Assembly: GCA_943737045.1 (NCBI GenBank)
Contig: CALSFV010000226.1
Coordinates: 744,001-808,000 of the forward strand
Length of the DNA stretch: 64,000 nucleotides
Reading direction: 5' to 3'
DNA from: Parapristionchus giblindavisi
Lineage: Eukaryota > Nematoda > Chromadorea > Rhabditida > Diplogasteridae
Both the position numbers and the translations under genes were made by a program. The notes beneath the pieces are model-generated. The model saw only the letters and a list, made by a program, of their open reading frames with translations. It did not search any database and was not told the DNA's origin. Shown here piece by piece: positions 25,048 to 36,804 of this stretch (the first letter of the stretch is position 1; each line of letters begins with the position of its first letter).

Positions 25048-25491
25048 TTGCCTGTTCTGGAGTACTGTAGCGAACTATGGAATCCCAATAGTGTCATGCT
25101 GAATGATCTAATTGAGTCCTGTCTGACCTCATATTCCAGGAGAGTCCTTGCGAAGTGCGGCATACCCTACACAAACTACGCCGAGGCACTCAATCTACTC
25201 AATCTCCGCTCGCTCAAACATCGTCGAACCTGTTTAGATCTTTCTTTTGTATTCAAAATTGTTCACGGATTCGTTGATGTCGATTGTAGGCAATTTTTCA
25301 TCATTTCGGGTAATCTAAATCGTACTAGAGGTCATCCTATGAGAATGTGTTGTAATAGATGTAATAGTAGTAGATATCTTTCATTCTTCTCCAATAGAAT
25401 TGTTAATAGTTGGAATAGTCTTGATACATTAATTGTAACTTCCCCCAACCCAATAGTTTTCAATAATCGTATTAAAGCTGTAATCTCGTAA
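25048..25491 (+). pseudogene. 3' end of a CR1/L2-like non-LTR retrotransposon
   Basis: The frame contains VLPVLEYCSELWNPN, LLNLRSLKHRRTCLDLSF, FKIVHGFVD, RTRGH and SNRIVNSWNSL, the ordered signature of the end of reverse transcriptase ORFs in CR1/L2-like non-LTR elements. It stops at 25489-25491. Upstream sequence (24640-25020) is CT-rich and does not continue the RT, so the copy is 5'-truncated. It is unrelated to the RTE fragment in the satellite. Confidence 0.82.
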
Positions 25492-25631
25492 TTTAGCAGC
25501 TATCTTCGAATCTTATTCATTTCTAAAGTATCGCTTTGAGTTTATCTTCCTTCCCTCATTATATAAGAAGCGATAAATATATACCCAGCACGCATTTACG
25601 ACCGCTCGCTAGTCAAGTACTTGAAATGAGA

Positions 25632-26030
25632 TCAGAAAAAACACTGGTGAGCAGAAAAAAACAGTTATTTTTTCGATTCACTTGTGTTTTCTCGAAGTAA
25701 ACTTTTAAATTTCGTTGAGTTGTTATGTTATGCATCCCATCAATTCAGATCAAACTATGATAATATCATATATTACTATTATGTTAGTACGGTAAAATCG
25801 AATTATAATTAAAACTCTTCTTCGTCGTCATCAGAGAAAGTCTCATCGAATACATGAAAATCAACGAAATTTAAAAATATAATTTAACAGTCCATTTTAT
25901 GCTTTTTGAATATTTTTATATTTTTGGAACACGTAGATTCCAAAATTGTTCCGATTTGCACATTTAGACCACTTATTGTTAGAGCAGAGAAAACACAAGT
26001 GAATCGAAAAATAACTGCTTTTTTATCACT
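25632..26030. mobile_element. Inverted-repeat element upstream of the MSSDG-1 exons
   Basis: The sequence around 25641-25700 (cagttattttttcgattcac, then ttgtgttttctcg) is the inverse of 25985-26033 (gagaaaacacaagtgaatcg, then aaaaataactgc), giving arms of about 60 bp around about 290 bp of AT-rich DNA. It lies where the first exon or intron of the MSSDG-1 gene would be expected. Confidence 0.65.
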
Positions 26031-26327
26031 GGTCTATCACAGTATATTGACTGAGGTAAGCTGGGAATCAAATCAAGCGATGGACTGTTGCGCAACTGAT
26101 ATGTACTTGTACGCCAATTCAATTAATTCAATTCAAGTCTATCCTATCAGCACATTAAATGCAGACGGGGCCAAAACAGGGGGAATCTTCTTATCCACAA
26201 GATTTATCCTTTCGTCTCTGAGAGAATTCATCTCCATTCAAGAAAACGTCCGCACGTGAAACATGTACTTGTACGCCACAGACACTGAAATAAGTTTAAT
26301 AGTATGCAATAAACTCTGTCGTTTCAG

Positions 26328-27604
26328 AACCGATGATAGCGACATCATGCACGAGCTCTCCGAGATGGACTCCAGAGCTCGCGCGGAAGTGTATAGGGAT
26401 CTTTGTGATGAGGTGGCCCAGGAAATGCAATTGCTAGAGTCCGAGATCTCCAAGTATCCTCGCTTTTCCCACGGATGTCAGGGAGACATCTGCCCAACCC
26501 CGAGCTCCCATGATATGTACGTAGCCGATAAATACGGGAGTCCGACCTTGGCAGGACCTGTACCGGAGGTCACACAGTTTCGTCCTGATGCTCCTGCAGG
26601 TCCCATCAAAGATCCAGTCCTTGGGGACAGAAGTCAATGGATCTTCTTAGTATGCCATAAACTCTCTCGTTTCGGAACATGTTATAGCGACCACAACATC
26701 AAGCACCTGCTCTCCCAGTGGGACTCCAGAGCTCGCGCGGATCTGTATCGGGAGGTCTGCAATGATGTGGAACAGGAAATGCAGTTGATCGAGTCCGAGA
26801 TCTCCAAGTATCCTCGCTTTTCCCAAGGATGTCAGGGAGACATCTGCCCAACCCCGAGCTCCCACGACGTGGACGTAGCCGACAAATACGGACGACCGTC
26901 CTTGATAAGACCTGTGCCGGAGCCGAAGCAGTTTGCTCCTATATCTCCCAGCAGACCTCCAGTCCTTCAGGTCCCTAGTGACTTGATCGGCAAAGGAGCT
27001 GGCTGGGAAAACAAGCGCAATGAGGAGCTCGAGAAGCTCGCCCAGGAGCCCAAGACAAGCTTCGACCACAGAGCCGAGGTGGTTCCGGCAACGACGACGA
27101 AAACTTTCACTTCCGAAGGAAATAAGATGACATGGATGACCACGACCATCACTACACAGGTATTAGTTAATCAGGATTTTTTTTATGAAACAACCTCCAC
27201 CCATATTTTCCAAAAACGAGCGAATTTGAAATTTTCTGTTCCAACAATGCTCTCTTGCTTTCTTTTTCTTCAAGAGTTGTCAGAGCTGAGAGTAAAAGAA
27301 GCTCGAGGCGTTCCTGTAACAATCACTGAATTATCGTATTTTATGAAAATGTTTATGCAACCTTATTATTTAGATCGTTGAAGAAGTATCAAAAGAAAGT
27401 TCAAATGGAGAGAAGAAGAAAGCTGAAACAGCCATGAAGATTCATTTAAAGGATTTGATTGGAGCTCCAGCAACTCAACGTAAAGTAGCTCCCAGAGAGT
27501 TCGGACTGCAGAAGGACAAGATCGCTCAGAAGTGTCTCGATAGAGACAGGGCAAAAGAGAAGCGGGATGAGAAGTATCATTTTTATCATTATACTAAAAA
27601 CTAA
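26328..27604 (+). CDS. MSSDG family member 1 (unknown function, internally duplicated)
   Basis: Function unknown. Two exons are clear: 26328-27159 (acceptor gtttcag, donor cag/gtatta) and 27374-27604, joined in phase 0 and ending in TAA. The large exon holds two tandem copies of a segment with SRARA, EMQL-ESEISKYPRF, CQGDICPTPSSHD and VADKYG. The second copy continues into a Thr-rich tail (ATTTKTFTSEG, TTTITTQ). The last exon is charged (SSNGEKKKAE, MKIHLKDLIGA, DRAKEKRDEKYH). By comparison with the minus-strand paralogues, exon 1 (MSSDG...) is expected upstream, but none is found before the inverted-repeat element at 25632-26030, so the gene may be 5'-truncated. The intron tail between the duplicated segments is now in frame. 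Confidence 0.6.
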
Positions 27605-29000
27605 ATAATTATATATTATATTACTATAATCTTGAGCATGAAAAATTTAGAAACTGCAGTAAATATGGTCAGTTTTGTAGATCGCTGCGACGCGCATTTT
27701 CCCCTTTGAATCATTTATTACCGCCGCGTATGAATATTTTTCGATTCTCAAAATATTAATCGTGAGTTTCAGTGAAGTCAATGGTATTGAGCAGTACATA
27801 AAAGTATTTGATATCACTGACGCTCACGGTTACGATATTGAAAATCGGAAAAAAAATAATACGGAGCAGAAATAAATGATTCTCGCAAAGACGCGCCGCA
27901 GCAGCTAACGTGAAAAATACTAGAACAAGCTGTCTTGTAGTTCAATAGCTGTTCTGATACTGGAAAACGCCGAGCAATCGTCATCGTAATGTGTCTGATT
28001 ATGGGTTTAATAACAATATTACCTTGAAGCTTGTGTTGTTTTCTGGTTAGTGATTATTTTTGTAAGAGAAAATGTCGTGATGTCTCTTTTCAAATGATTC
28101 GTAATCTCAATGTCGATTTATTGTTCTACCTCAAATTCTCCTCCCCCCCCCAAGTCCAATAAAGTATAGCTCGTTTGAACGATTTAAGTTTTTTCTTTAA
28201 AGTTTAAAAAATACAACTTTCAAGGCATGCAGAGAGTGTCTACTCGATTTGCATACTTGTCTCTCTCATTTTCTCATTGTCACTCACGCTAATTTACCTA
28301 CAGTATAAACAATATTCTCCGTGCTAATCGTTGCGGGAATCCGTTATGCAAACTCGGGGGTCTCCTTCATCAGCAATATTGAACTTCTTTTTAAAGACTC
28401 CTGCGAATATTTTCGTGAGCACTCGTTGTATAAATAAAAATAAACGTTCTTTTAGTATATTTGGAGACGCAAAGCATTAATGCATATTATATGATTATAA
28501 TCATGTAAATTTCAATGACAAATAAAAGAGATTAATGCTCTTGGTGAGGATAATTGCTACGAGGAGTGTATGGTTGTTAGTAGTTAAAGCGTCTGCAGGT
28601 AAACTATCATACATGTAAAATCAGTGCATCATTAAGGGTCTGAATGGATTAGGCCGATCAAGATTTCGAGCAAGCGATTGTGATCGATCCGACCATTTTC
28701 GCTATTTTCTGTCTTTTCATTGTTTTTCTCTTATTCGAATCTACCATATTAAAATGAATCAGGCCAAAATATTGCCATTTAACAATCAGCTTGAACAATG
28801 AACAAATTGTTCCGATTATACGCTGAATAAATAAGCCGGCCACTTTCATGTGTTGTTCCTCGAAGCAATTTATTCATCGTAAAAGCAATGATTTTAGTTA
28901 AATGGCCATATTTTGCTTGATTTTTTCCAATATAGTAGATTTTTTCAATAAAGTAGACGTCTTCACTAGTTGATATCGTCAGAAGAAGAATTATTCAAGA
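27605..29000. other. Non-coding interval with one MITE-like palindrome
   Basis: No gene is seen. About 27681-27905 forms an imperfect inverted repeat: cgctgcgacgcgc...gaatcattta on the left against taaatgattctcgcaaagac, then gcgccgcagcagc, on the right. Together with aatatttttcgattctcaaa against attgaaaatcgg, this suggests an old MITE of about 225 bp. The rest is AT-rich with no recognisable signal. Confidence 0.5.
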
Positions 29001-29001
29001 T

Positions 29002-29585
29002 ACCGTCAAAACGAAAAAAAGTGAAACATTTGTGACAAATTGTCACAAAAGTTCACAAGATTTTGAAAATTTTGTACCATGATATCTAAACCCGGTTGCA
29101 AGTTTTTTTATTAGATAATAGGGTATTTATGCATCACTGGGCTTGTCTAATTGACATGTGAAGAAAACGATTTAAAAAATTCACTGCGAACGCTGTTTGG
29201 TGGAACTGGTAAACGGTAGGATTTTCTACCGTATATCAGTTTTGCAACCTGATCCATGCCATGGTTCAAACAGTGCAAATTCACTTTAAAGAGTCATATA
29301 ATGATAGATACATCCATGATTAGACGAATAAAGCGCGATGGTAGCAGTTTTACAGTAAGATTCTACAGTATGCTACAGTATACCAATTTTTCTCCACGGC
29401 GCCCCCGATTATTTTTTTCACGTTTGTCATACATTACTCTATTGGGCAAACACATCCACACTTAATAACCTAAGAAAAAACATCATCAAGTGCGTGAAAA
29501 ACACTAAAAATAGGCACTTTGTGAACTTTTGTGACAATTTGTGACAATTTGTCACAAATGTTTCACTTTTTTCGTTTTGACGGTA
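29002..29585. mobile_element. TIR element with CCGTCAAAACG ends
   Basis: The termini are inverted over about 58 bp: accgtcaaaacgaaaaaaag, then tgaaacatttgtgacaaatt, at the left, with the matching complement ending cgttttgacggt at the right. The interior carries a second, shorter inverted pair (ggtagaattttctaccgt region). Diverged relatives occupy 30835-31303 and 37760-38310. Non-autonomous, with no transposase recognised. Confidence 0.75.
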
Positions 29586-29988
29586 GAAGCACCCATTTTA
29601 TGGGACCTCAGCACGCACAGGCGAATCAGTCGGCTCTGTGCTTGATCAAGGACATTAAATTGTAAATTGTAATAGTAGATTTGAATGAGAGAAAAAACAA
29701 TGAAAAGAAAGAAAACAATGTCAAATAATAATAGTAATGGAAATGTCCGGGTCGCTCACAATCGCTAGCTCAAAATCTTTATGGGCCTGATCCCGTTCAT
29801 GACACAATGATTTTTACATGAACGACAGTGCTCGGGGAAGCGCTATTTGTAAATATAAACATGGGAGAGAGAAAGCTGGATGAGAAACTATCCGAATTGT
29901 TTATTCAATTTATTTATTTACAAGCTTGGCACAGCTGAACGTTGCTCATAGATGAAGTAATAGTGGTGGACAAAGCAATGATCATTGC

Positions 29989-30204
29989 ATGATATCAGAG
30001 AATGAACATATAGAACGTGTTATGCAAGAAGCAGAAAATATTGGACGCGCGATAAGAACGATGACATCTCTACGCATAACCATTACTACACAGGCACTTC
30101 ATAAGTTAATCAGGATAATGTACCTTTCCATCAAAATGAAAGGAAATTATGTACACGTTATGAGTGGAATGATCATATCGTTAACATACAGTATGCATTT
30201 ATGA
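29989..30204 (+). pseudogene. Fragment of an MSSDG family exon
   Basis: The stretch 30060-30125 (gatgacatctctacgcataaccattactacacaggcacttcat...gttaatcagg) matches the exon end and start of the intron of MSSDG member 1 at 27127-27172 (MTSLRITITTQ compared with MTWMTTTITTQ). It is isolated from other exons, so it is read as a relic. Confidence 0.4.
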
Positions 30205-30657
30205 TTTATGTCCCGAAATAAACTGTACAAACGTTTATTCACTTGTATTTATACAACATTTGGACGACGATAGAGTGATACAGTAACTTGCAGGTGTGAA
30301 GTTTACAACGAAAAAAGCAGCAAAAACAGTTCACACGAGTAGACCTATACTTTATTGTGCATGTGAGATAGAACAATGGGGAATTACAAATGACATTATT
30401 TTATTACTAGTTGAGGTAGAATAACACATCGACTCATGAATCATTTATATGAGACATCTAAGCAAAACGGCATTTAATAATAATCAAAATTAGCAATAAA
30501 ATAATTAAAAATTGAAGCTTCGAACCATCTTCAATGTTTATGATCTCAACACAAACGACACACAAACATTTATGGCGTACGTGAGTATTATACTGCACAC
30601 AAGCAACAATATTATTTCACGGAAAATATCATTTGATATTGTCGTTTTTGGACGTTT

Positions 30658-30772
30658 TTTCATGGCGCACGCACACGCTGCTTCGGTTGGCATAGAGTCC
30701 GTGACAACGGAGGACTGGTTCTGCTCCAAATTGACTTTCAACTTCTCAGGAATCGGTCTGGAAATGCTGATT
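30658..30772 (-). pseudogene. Exon-like fragment in segmental duplication copy 1
   Basis: After an atttccag acceptor the minus strand reads IPEKLKVNLEQNQSSVVTDS followed by MPTEAACACAMKKRP. The same piece at 37600-37690 reads KANLEQNQASLVTDS with mostly conservative changes. That preservation suggests an exon, perhaps a 3' exon of the neighbouring MSSDG genes or of a lost gene. No partner exons were identified. Confidence 0.4.
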
Positions 30773-30834
30773 TATTAATTTATATATTTTGCCAGTTTTA
30801 TTGTTTCTTTTTTACTTGTTTTGAATATACAGTA

Positions 30835-31303
30835 AAAATGAGGAAAAAAAGTTAAACATTTGTGATAAATTGTGATAAAATTTGACAATCTCTATCATTT
30901 TTCACGTTCTAAAATATTAATCGGGAGCGCCACAGAGCAAAATTGGTACACGATATCGTACTGTAGAATCTTACTGTAAATGTGTTGACGATTTATTCTC
31001 CTAACAATGAATGTATCTATGATTGCTCGATTCCCTACAGTAAATTAGCACAGTTAGGATCATGGCATGCATCAGACTGCAAAATTAATATCCTATGGGA
31101 AAACCTACCGTATAGATACCAGTTTTATCAACAGCGATGAAAAAGAATCTTTTTTTTTTCTTTTTAGATCAATTAAGTGAGCACATAATCAAATACCACA
31201 TTATTTAATAAAAAATAACAGCCGTGTTTAGATAGCATGATGAAAAATCATCAACATCTTGTGAACTATTGCCACAATTTGCCACAAATGTTTCATATTT
31301 TCG
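30835..31303. mobile_element. Diverged relative of the 29002 TIR element
   Basis: Ends resemble gttaaacatttgtgataaat at the left and ccacaaatgtttcat at the right. The interior shares the cagtaagattctacagtatg block in inverted orientation and the ccgtatagataccagtttta motif. Confidence 0.65.
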
Positions 31304-31315
31304 GAATACAGTAAA

Positions 31316-31465
31316 TGCACAGCGAAAAAGTGTACTCTACAGCACATAAGAGATGAGAAGAAGTTATATTTAACACCTTTGATTCGACAAAAATAGCGCA
31401 ACAGTGTTTAATATAGCACTTAATAGGTCTTATGTGCTGAGGGCTACACTTCTTTCTCTGTGTGT
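31316..31465. mobile_element. MITE inserted in the last exon of MSSDG member 2
   Basis: Same family as 23314-23451: cacataagagatgagaagaa and gttatatttaacacc at the left, aatatagcacttaataggtc, then ttatgtgctg, and ttctttctctgtgtg at the right. It interrupts the reading frame of the adjoining minus-strand gene after DNEMYH. Confidence 0.72.
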
Positions 31466-32554
31466 GATACATCTCATTGTCAGTCTGCTCCACTGTTGCA
31501 TTGTCGTCAGCCCGAACTGCTACAAGATGATCCAAATTAGCTCCAATTAAATCCTTCATGGCATTCAAATGTATCTTCATTGCATCTTTATTCTTCTCTC
31601 CATTAGAACTTTCATTTGTTTCTTCATTATCAGATTCCGGTGAGTCTTCTATAACCTGAATACCGCATTTAATGCAAAGTTATTCACTTCTTGACCATGA
31701 TATCTTAAACCATTTTAATCCCTTTTTGATGAAGAGTCTATAGTTTCAAATTAATCTGATTTTAATCTGATGAGTTAAAACTCATGAAATACCTGTGTAG
31801 TGACGGTCGTACATATGCATGTAATCTTCTTTCCTCCAGAAGTCGACGTCTTCGTCGTCGTTACCGATTCCACCTCGGTTCTGCATTCGAGATTTGTCTC
31901 ATTCTCCTGAGCGAGCACCTTAGCCGACGTGGAAGACATGTTGTCCCAGCTAGCTCCATTGCAGATCCAGTCACTTGTGTCCTCAAGGACTGGATCTTTG
32001 ATGGAACCTGCAGGAGCAGCAGAACGAAACGGCCTGAGCTCCGGAACGGGTCGTGCCAAGGTAGGTCGTCCGTATTTGTCGGCGACGTACACGTCGTGGG
32101 AGCTCGGGGTAGGGATGATGTCTCCCTGGCATCTTTGGGAAAAGCGAGGATACTCGGAGAACTCGGCATGGAGCAACTCCAGTTCCCGGATCAGTGGATC
32201 GACCTCAACGTGGTCGATATCATCGGTTCTGAAACGAGAAAGTTTATTGCATACTATTACATTTAGTTCAGTCTGTAGCGTACAAGTGCATATAAGTTGC
32301 GCAACATTCCATCGCTTGTTATGACTCGTAACTCATCCCCACATGTAATTACAGATGTAACTAATATATTTAAACCTGAAATAAAAGGCAACAAAAATGC
32401 AGAATAGAATTTTTTTATGCCGTAACCAGACGAAATAGTGCTGACTTTTTATCGAAATGATTGAAATGGCTTACGAATTCAATTCTTGAGAAAGCTCTTG
32501 CTCCTGAGTCTCCTTCTCCTCCACATCCACGAGCGACCGTCCATCAGAAGACAT
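31466..32554 (-). CDS. MSSDG family member 2 (unknown function, 3' end cut by MITE)
   Basis: Function unknown. Minus-strand exons are 32475-32554, 31793-32228 and 31655 down to the MITE at about 31466, all with GT-AG sites and compatible phases. Exon 1 reads MSSDGRSLVDVEEKETQEQE. Exon 2 includes YPRFSQRCQGDIIPTPSSHD, VYVADKYGRPTLARPVPE and ends TVTTQ. Exon 3 includes ESSNGEKNKDAMKIHLNAMK and DLIGANLDHLV. The frame continues through the MITE to a stop at 31293, giving a foreign C-terminus in place of the family ending. No signal peptide or membrane segment is seen; the acidic, charged sequence looks intracellular. It is closest to member 1's second repeat. Confidence 0.65.
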
Positions 32555-32692
32555 TGTATTTGAATGAACGACACTGAAAAGTTCAATGATCAAGAAAGAT
32601 AAATGGAAAAAGAGGATGGAAAATGAGTCAATAAGGGAGATTTGGTAGGTCATAATTAAGTAGCATTTTAGAAGTTATTGTGAGATATTGAT

Positions 32693-32785
32693 GGCAAACC
32701 CCGAGCTAATTTGAAAGTTCTCGCGCTTTTTTCTCCAGAGCTGCCAGAGCGGACAGTCAAAATAGCTCGTGATGTGCTTTTAAAG
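32693..32785. mobile_element. Palindromic MITE (GGCACACC-GAGCTAATTTGAAA family)
   Basis: Arms are ccccgagctaatttgaaagt at the left and tcaaaatagctcg-gatgtg at the right. Diverged copy in the upstream module of member 2. Other members are at 34001, 39571, 54262 and 63877, with half copies at 43870 and 56930. Confidence 0.65.
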
Positions 32786-32870
32786 CCGTTATCAAAGCTG
32801 CAATACAATAGTAAGCAGGCCAAGCAAAACTATAGATCATATCTCCCTGAAGACAATAACAATATTAACA

Positions 32871-33866
32871 TTATAGATACCTTGAAAAAAGTATTCCGAC
32901 CGATTCCACATCGGTTCCGTGTTCGTGATTTGTCTCATACTCCTGAGCGAGCACCTTAGCCGGCGTGGAAGACATGTTTGTCCAGCATGCTCCTTTGCAG
33001 ATCCCGTCACTTATGTCCTCAAGGACTGGAGCTATGATGGGACCAGCAGCAGCAGCTGGACGAAACGGCCTGAACTCCGGAACGGGTCGTGCCAAGGTAG
33101 GTCGTCCGTATTTGTCGGCGACGTACACGTCGTGGGAGTCGGGGTTGGGATGATGTCTCCTCCTTGGAAAGATATGCTCGGGAAGCTCGGACTGGAGCAA
33201 CTGCATTTTCTGGACCGCATCGCCGTCTCCCTGACGACATACTTGGGAAAAACGACGAGCAATTTCCTCGGACTGGAGCATTTGCAGATCCAGGATCATC
33301 TTATCCAGGTCGGTAAAATCGACCTCGCTAACATTGGTTCTGAAACGAGAGTTTATTGCATACTATTACATTTAGTTCAGAGTCAGTAGCGTACAAGTGC
33401 ATATATGTAAGTTGCGCAACATTCCATCGCTTGTTATGACTCGTAACTCATCCCTTTCTCAGTCAATATATTACATACTGAACATAATTGCATAATACGC
33501 AAGGCTTCTGAAACTCATCACTGATAATCGTTGACATTGAATAATCGTGCCGAATCGTCCATGGAACTCTCACAATTGTCCTTACACAACTTTGATCTAT
33601 GATCACAGTCTCTCCCACTATCTGACCTGCCCTCCCATACCTCTGTCATCACCTCAAGAATTCATGTTCTCTTATTCTTGCATTTCTGTTCATCTATGAT
33701 GAAAAAAAATGCAGAATAGAATTTTTTGATGCCGTTACCAGACGAAATAGTGCCGAATTTTTATCGAAATGAGTGAAATGGCTTACTCATTCAATTCCGC
33801 AGAAAGTTCTTGCTCCTCAGTCTCCTTCTCCTCCACATCTCCGAGCGACCATCCATCAGAAGACAT
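32871..33866 (-). pseudogene. MSSDG family member 3, 3'-truncated by recombination
   Basis: Exon 1 is 33787-33866 (MSSDGWSLGDVEEKETEEQE) with a gtaag donor, and exon 2 starts at 33339 in the same phase. Exon 2 has an extra internal stretch (two copies of MLQSE/LLQSE-type sequence), then DSHDVYVADKYGRPTLARPV and KVLAQEYETN. After DVESV, near 32900, it switches from family sequence to the upstream module of member 2, and the frame ends eight codons later at 32871. The Thr-rich tail and last exon are missing. Confidence 0.65.
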
Positions 33867-34000
33867 CGTATTTAAATGAACGACACTGAAAAGTTCAATG
33901 ATCAAGAAAGATAAATGGAAAATTAGGATGGTAAATGAGTCAATAAGGGAGATTTGGTAGGTTTTTACGTAGCATGGTAGAAGTAACTGCAGGATATTGA

Positions 34001-34113
34001 AGGAACACCCCGAGCTCAATTGAAAGTGCCCTTTCTCTCGCTTTTTTTCTCTCGCGAGAGTGTGTTGCTAGAGTGGAGAGTAAAAATAGCTCGGGGTGTG
34101 CCTTTAAAGAAAC
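34001..34113. mobile_element. Palindromic MITE, same family, upstream of member 3
   Basis: aaggaacaccccgagctcaa at the left, tagctcggggtgtgccttta at the right, and a CT-rich centre with tctcgcgaga. Confidence 0.7.
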
Positions 34114-35681
34114 TGTCGTTATCAATTTTCTTTTTAAAGAAAAGAAGGAGACTAAATAGGTCATATGTCCCTGAATGCAACAACAATATTCTCTAACATT
34201 ATCGATAGATACCCTGAATATAGTATTCCGACCTGAAAATTCATTTCTGCATCAAAGAAAGGCGCGAATTTTCGAATTTGATGGATAAATGATTAGAAAG
34301 TTGCGAACGGTGATCAAAACCGCGTGGTGCGCTCACAAGCGTTGGCTGTTTTTTTCCGACCAAATGAAAGTGTGTGCGCGAATATTAATAAGAATTCTGC
34401 TCTTATTGTTAAAAGGTGAAAGAGAAATGAAAGAGAGGGACAGGGAGAGGTAGAGAATATAGACCTGGGAAGACACAGGCAGAATGATAGGTTCGGTCAA
34501 GGGGCGTGGCATAACCAATAACAGGGTGCAATGCACACACATATAAAGATTAGATGGCATATTATCGATTGAATGAGCATCTCAAGTCTCAAGACTACAA
34601 GGAGTAAAGGAGAGGAAGATATTATAATTAGGAATAAAAAAGCAAAAAAAAGGGTATTGTATTAAAATTATTGATTGAAAGCAGTAGTGACCTAGAACTT
34701 CTTGCCAGTGACAAATTGTAAGCATTATTCCGTCTATAAATATTTAGCATCCACCCGAAATAGCCCAAGACTGTAGCTCTTGATTGTAGGTCCAATTAAG
34801 TCAATCAATCAATATCAGTATATTCATTGAATATTGCTAATATTTCTCATAGTCAGGATATAGAAATTCATAAGTTCTAGAACTCAACAGAATATCATTC
34901 TTACTATGTTATACTTCTGGCAGTGGATCAGAGGATTGTTAATGTAGACGCAAGATTGGGAGAGAGGGATAGAGAGAGAGGAGATAGAGAGAGAGATGGA
35001 GGGAGAGATATTGGAAAGGAGAAAGAGAAAGGTAGGGAAACGAGGTTTGACTGTGTAACCGTGAGAGAGAACCTATACATATATGTCATCTTATGCCATA
35101 GCATCGAGCATCTGGGTTAAGTTAGATAATATAACCCTCCTCTTGGTAGGAGACTAAAGATAGTGTTCAACGATTAAGGTTAATGCAACTGATATAAATG
35201 TAGAGGGGGAGAGACAGAGGGGAGAGATCTAGGATCGCGAAGGGATCTAATGTTTTAAGTCATAAATATGGAATAATACTTCAAACAATTGATTATATTT
35301 TTTTAAATACCAAAAATACGATTTTTGTCAAAGAAGACGTCAAAAAGGTGCTAGACCGTAATAATTTTAATATGAAGGAAAAGGTGTAAGTATTGCTTTT
35401 CCTACATATTAAAAAAAGAAAAAAAGAAAAGTGTCACGCGGCAATCTTTACTGGTCATAAACAGCTCATTTTCGTTCTTCTCGCACTCTCTGGTTGGCGA
35501 CAAGGAACCAAGAGTGCGGTCAGAGCGGAGTGTTAGTGTTTTAGAATAACTTGGGGGATATTCCTTGAGAAGCACGAAGAAGTCCGAAGAGAACTCAAAT
35601 ACTTTTTTTGCACCATAGTTCTTCATCGATACTAATCTGGACGGCTCACAAATGTTCCTTGGTGGGAGGTCAAGAAGAAGG

Positions 35682-35893
35682 ATCTCTGGTATTTTGCCAC
35701 TTAAAGTCTACTTAAACTTTCCCACTTTAAGTAGACTTTAAGTAAACTTAAAGAGAGACGTAAGTCTACTTAAAGTGGTGTGGTATACTGTAATGCATTT
35801 CGTCAAATGTTCTTTCACTTAAAGTTTACTTAAAGTCTACTTAAAGTCTGTGACGTACTTTAAGTAGACTTTAAGTGGCAAAATACCAGAGAT
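35682..35893. mobile_element. MITE with ATCTCTGGTATTTTGCC ends
   Basis: Left end ctctggtattttgccactta and right end taagtggcaaaataccagag. The interior repeats cttaaagtctacttaaa-type words in both orientations. A related element is at 50259-50470. Confidence 0.8.
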
Positions 35894-35977
35894 AGAGAGA
35901 GGGGGAGGGAGAACATCGGAATCGAGCAGATGGCAGAATACTCATTATATTCTTATTACCCTCTCCCTCCTTCCTTC

Positions 35978-36015
<38 letters not shown>

Positions 36016-36050
36016 CCCTCTCTCTCTCTCTCTCTCGCGCGCGCACTCTT
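35978..36050 (+). repeat. CT microsatellite
   Basis: Long tctctctc runs with a cgcgcgcg interruption. The paralogous spot in duplication unit 2 (about 40860-40935) has a shorter, impure CT tract. Confidence 0.9.
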
Positions 36051-36527
36051 CTCACTAGCAATGATACTCGATGACTGGGTAGGTGACCGACAGAGCGAGA
36101 AAAGGAGAGGAAGAGGAGAAGGAGAGGGTTCTATAGTGAGAGGAGAAGATGGCACTAACTCTCTCATGATAGGTCTTGGATCGACATAGAAGGAGTGATG
36201 GAGGAGGGATCTTGGAGAGAGTGATCGCTGTCCTCATTATCTAGAGTGATTTGATCTATTAAAGCTCGTAGAACAGTGTGGAAGACCGAAGAGGACGATT
36301 ATTCACTTGAATTTATACAACATTTGAACAACAAAAGGGTAGAGTGATATGTAACGGAGTTTACAATGGTCAACGACAAACAAACATCTTATATTGTTCA
36401 CATGAGTCAAGCTATTGCGCATGTGATGTTGAACAATGGATATATACGGTACTATTGCATTAATATTTGAGGTAGAACAACACATCTACATTGAGCTCAC
36501 GAATCATTTATATGAGACATATATACT

Positions 36528-36645
36528 CACAGAAAAATTCCTTAGGTGGTGTTACATTTTCAAAACGGACGAACTCCGTAACCCCCTCCGCCGCATCTCC
36601 GTCGTTAAGTCGTGCGCACGTTTTGAAAAATGTAACACAACCTTA
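36528..36645. mobile_element. Small inverted-repeat element
   Basis: ggtgttacattttcaaaacg at the left pairs with cgttttgaaaaatgtaacac at the right, with about 55 bp between. Present only in duplication unit 2. Confidence 0.65.
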
Positions 36646-36804
36646 TATGTAGTGGAATATTTCCCTGGCTAAGGTCCCCATGAGAATTATTCCTTTACAG
36701 GTAACTTTTTTCCCTTGCAGGTTTACCTGGTTTACCTGCAAGGGATGAATTCCCTAGCAGATAAGGGATACAAAATAGATTGAAACAATAAGAAAAATCT
36801 GCAA

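Larger units (their letters stand above)
32475..36250. repeat. Repeated upstream modules of MSSDG genes 2 and 3
   Basis: The sequence 5' of exon 1 is shared by members 2, 3 and 4: 32560-32900, 33870-34240 and 39450-39830 all contain tcaataagggagatttggta and then a palindromic MITE and ctccctgaa...attatagata. Further 5', 34250-36250 is mirrored at 39830-41150 (gttgcgaacggtgatcaaa, ggcagaatgat-ggt-cggtcaagg, GA-rich stretches, ctctcatgataggtcttgga). Confidence 0.7.

Noticed and set aside
34923..35120. Arg/Glu-rich 65-codon frame
   Set aside because: Translation of a GAGA-rich simple repeat.
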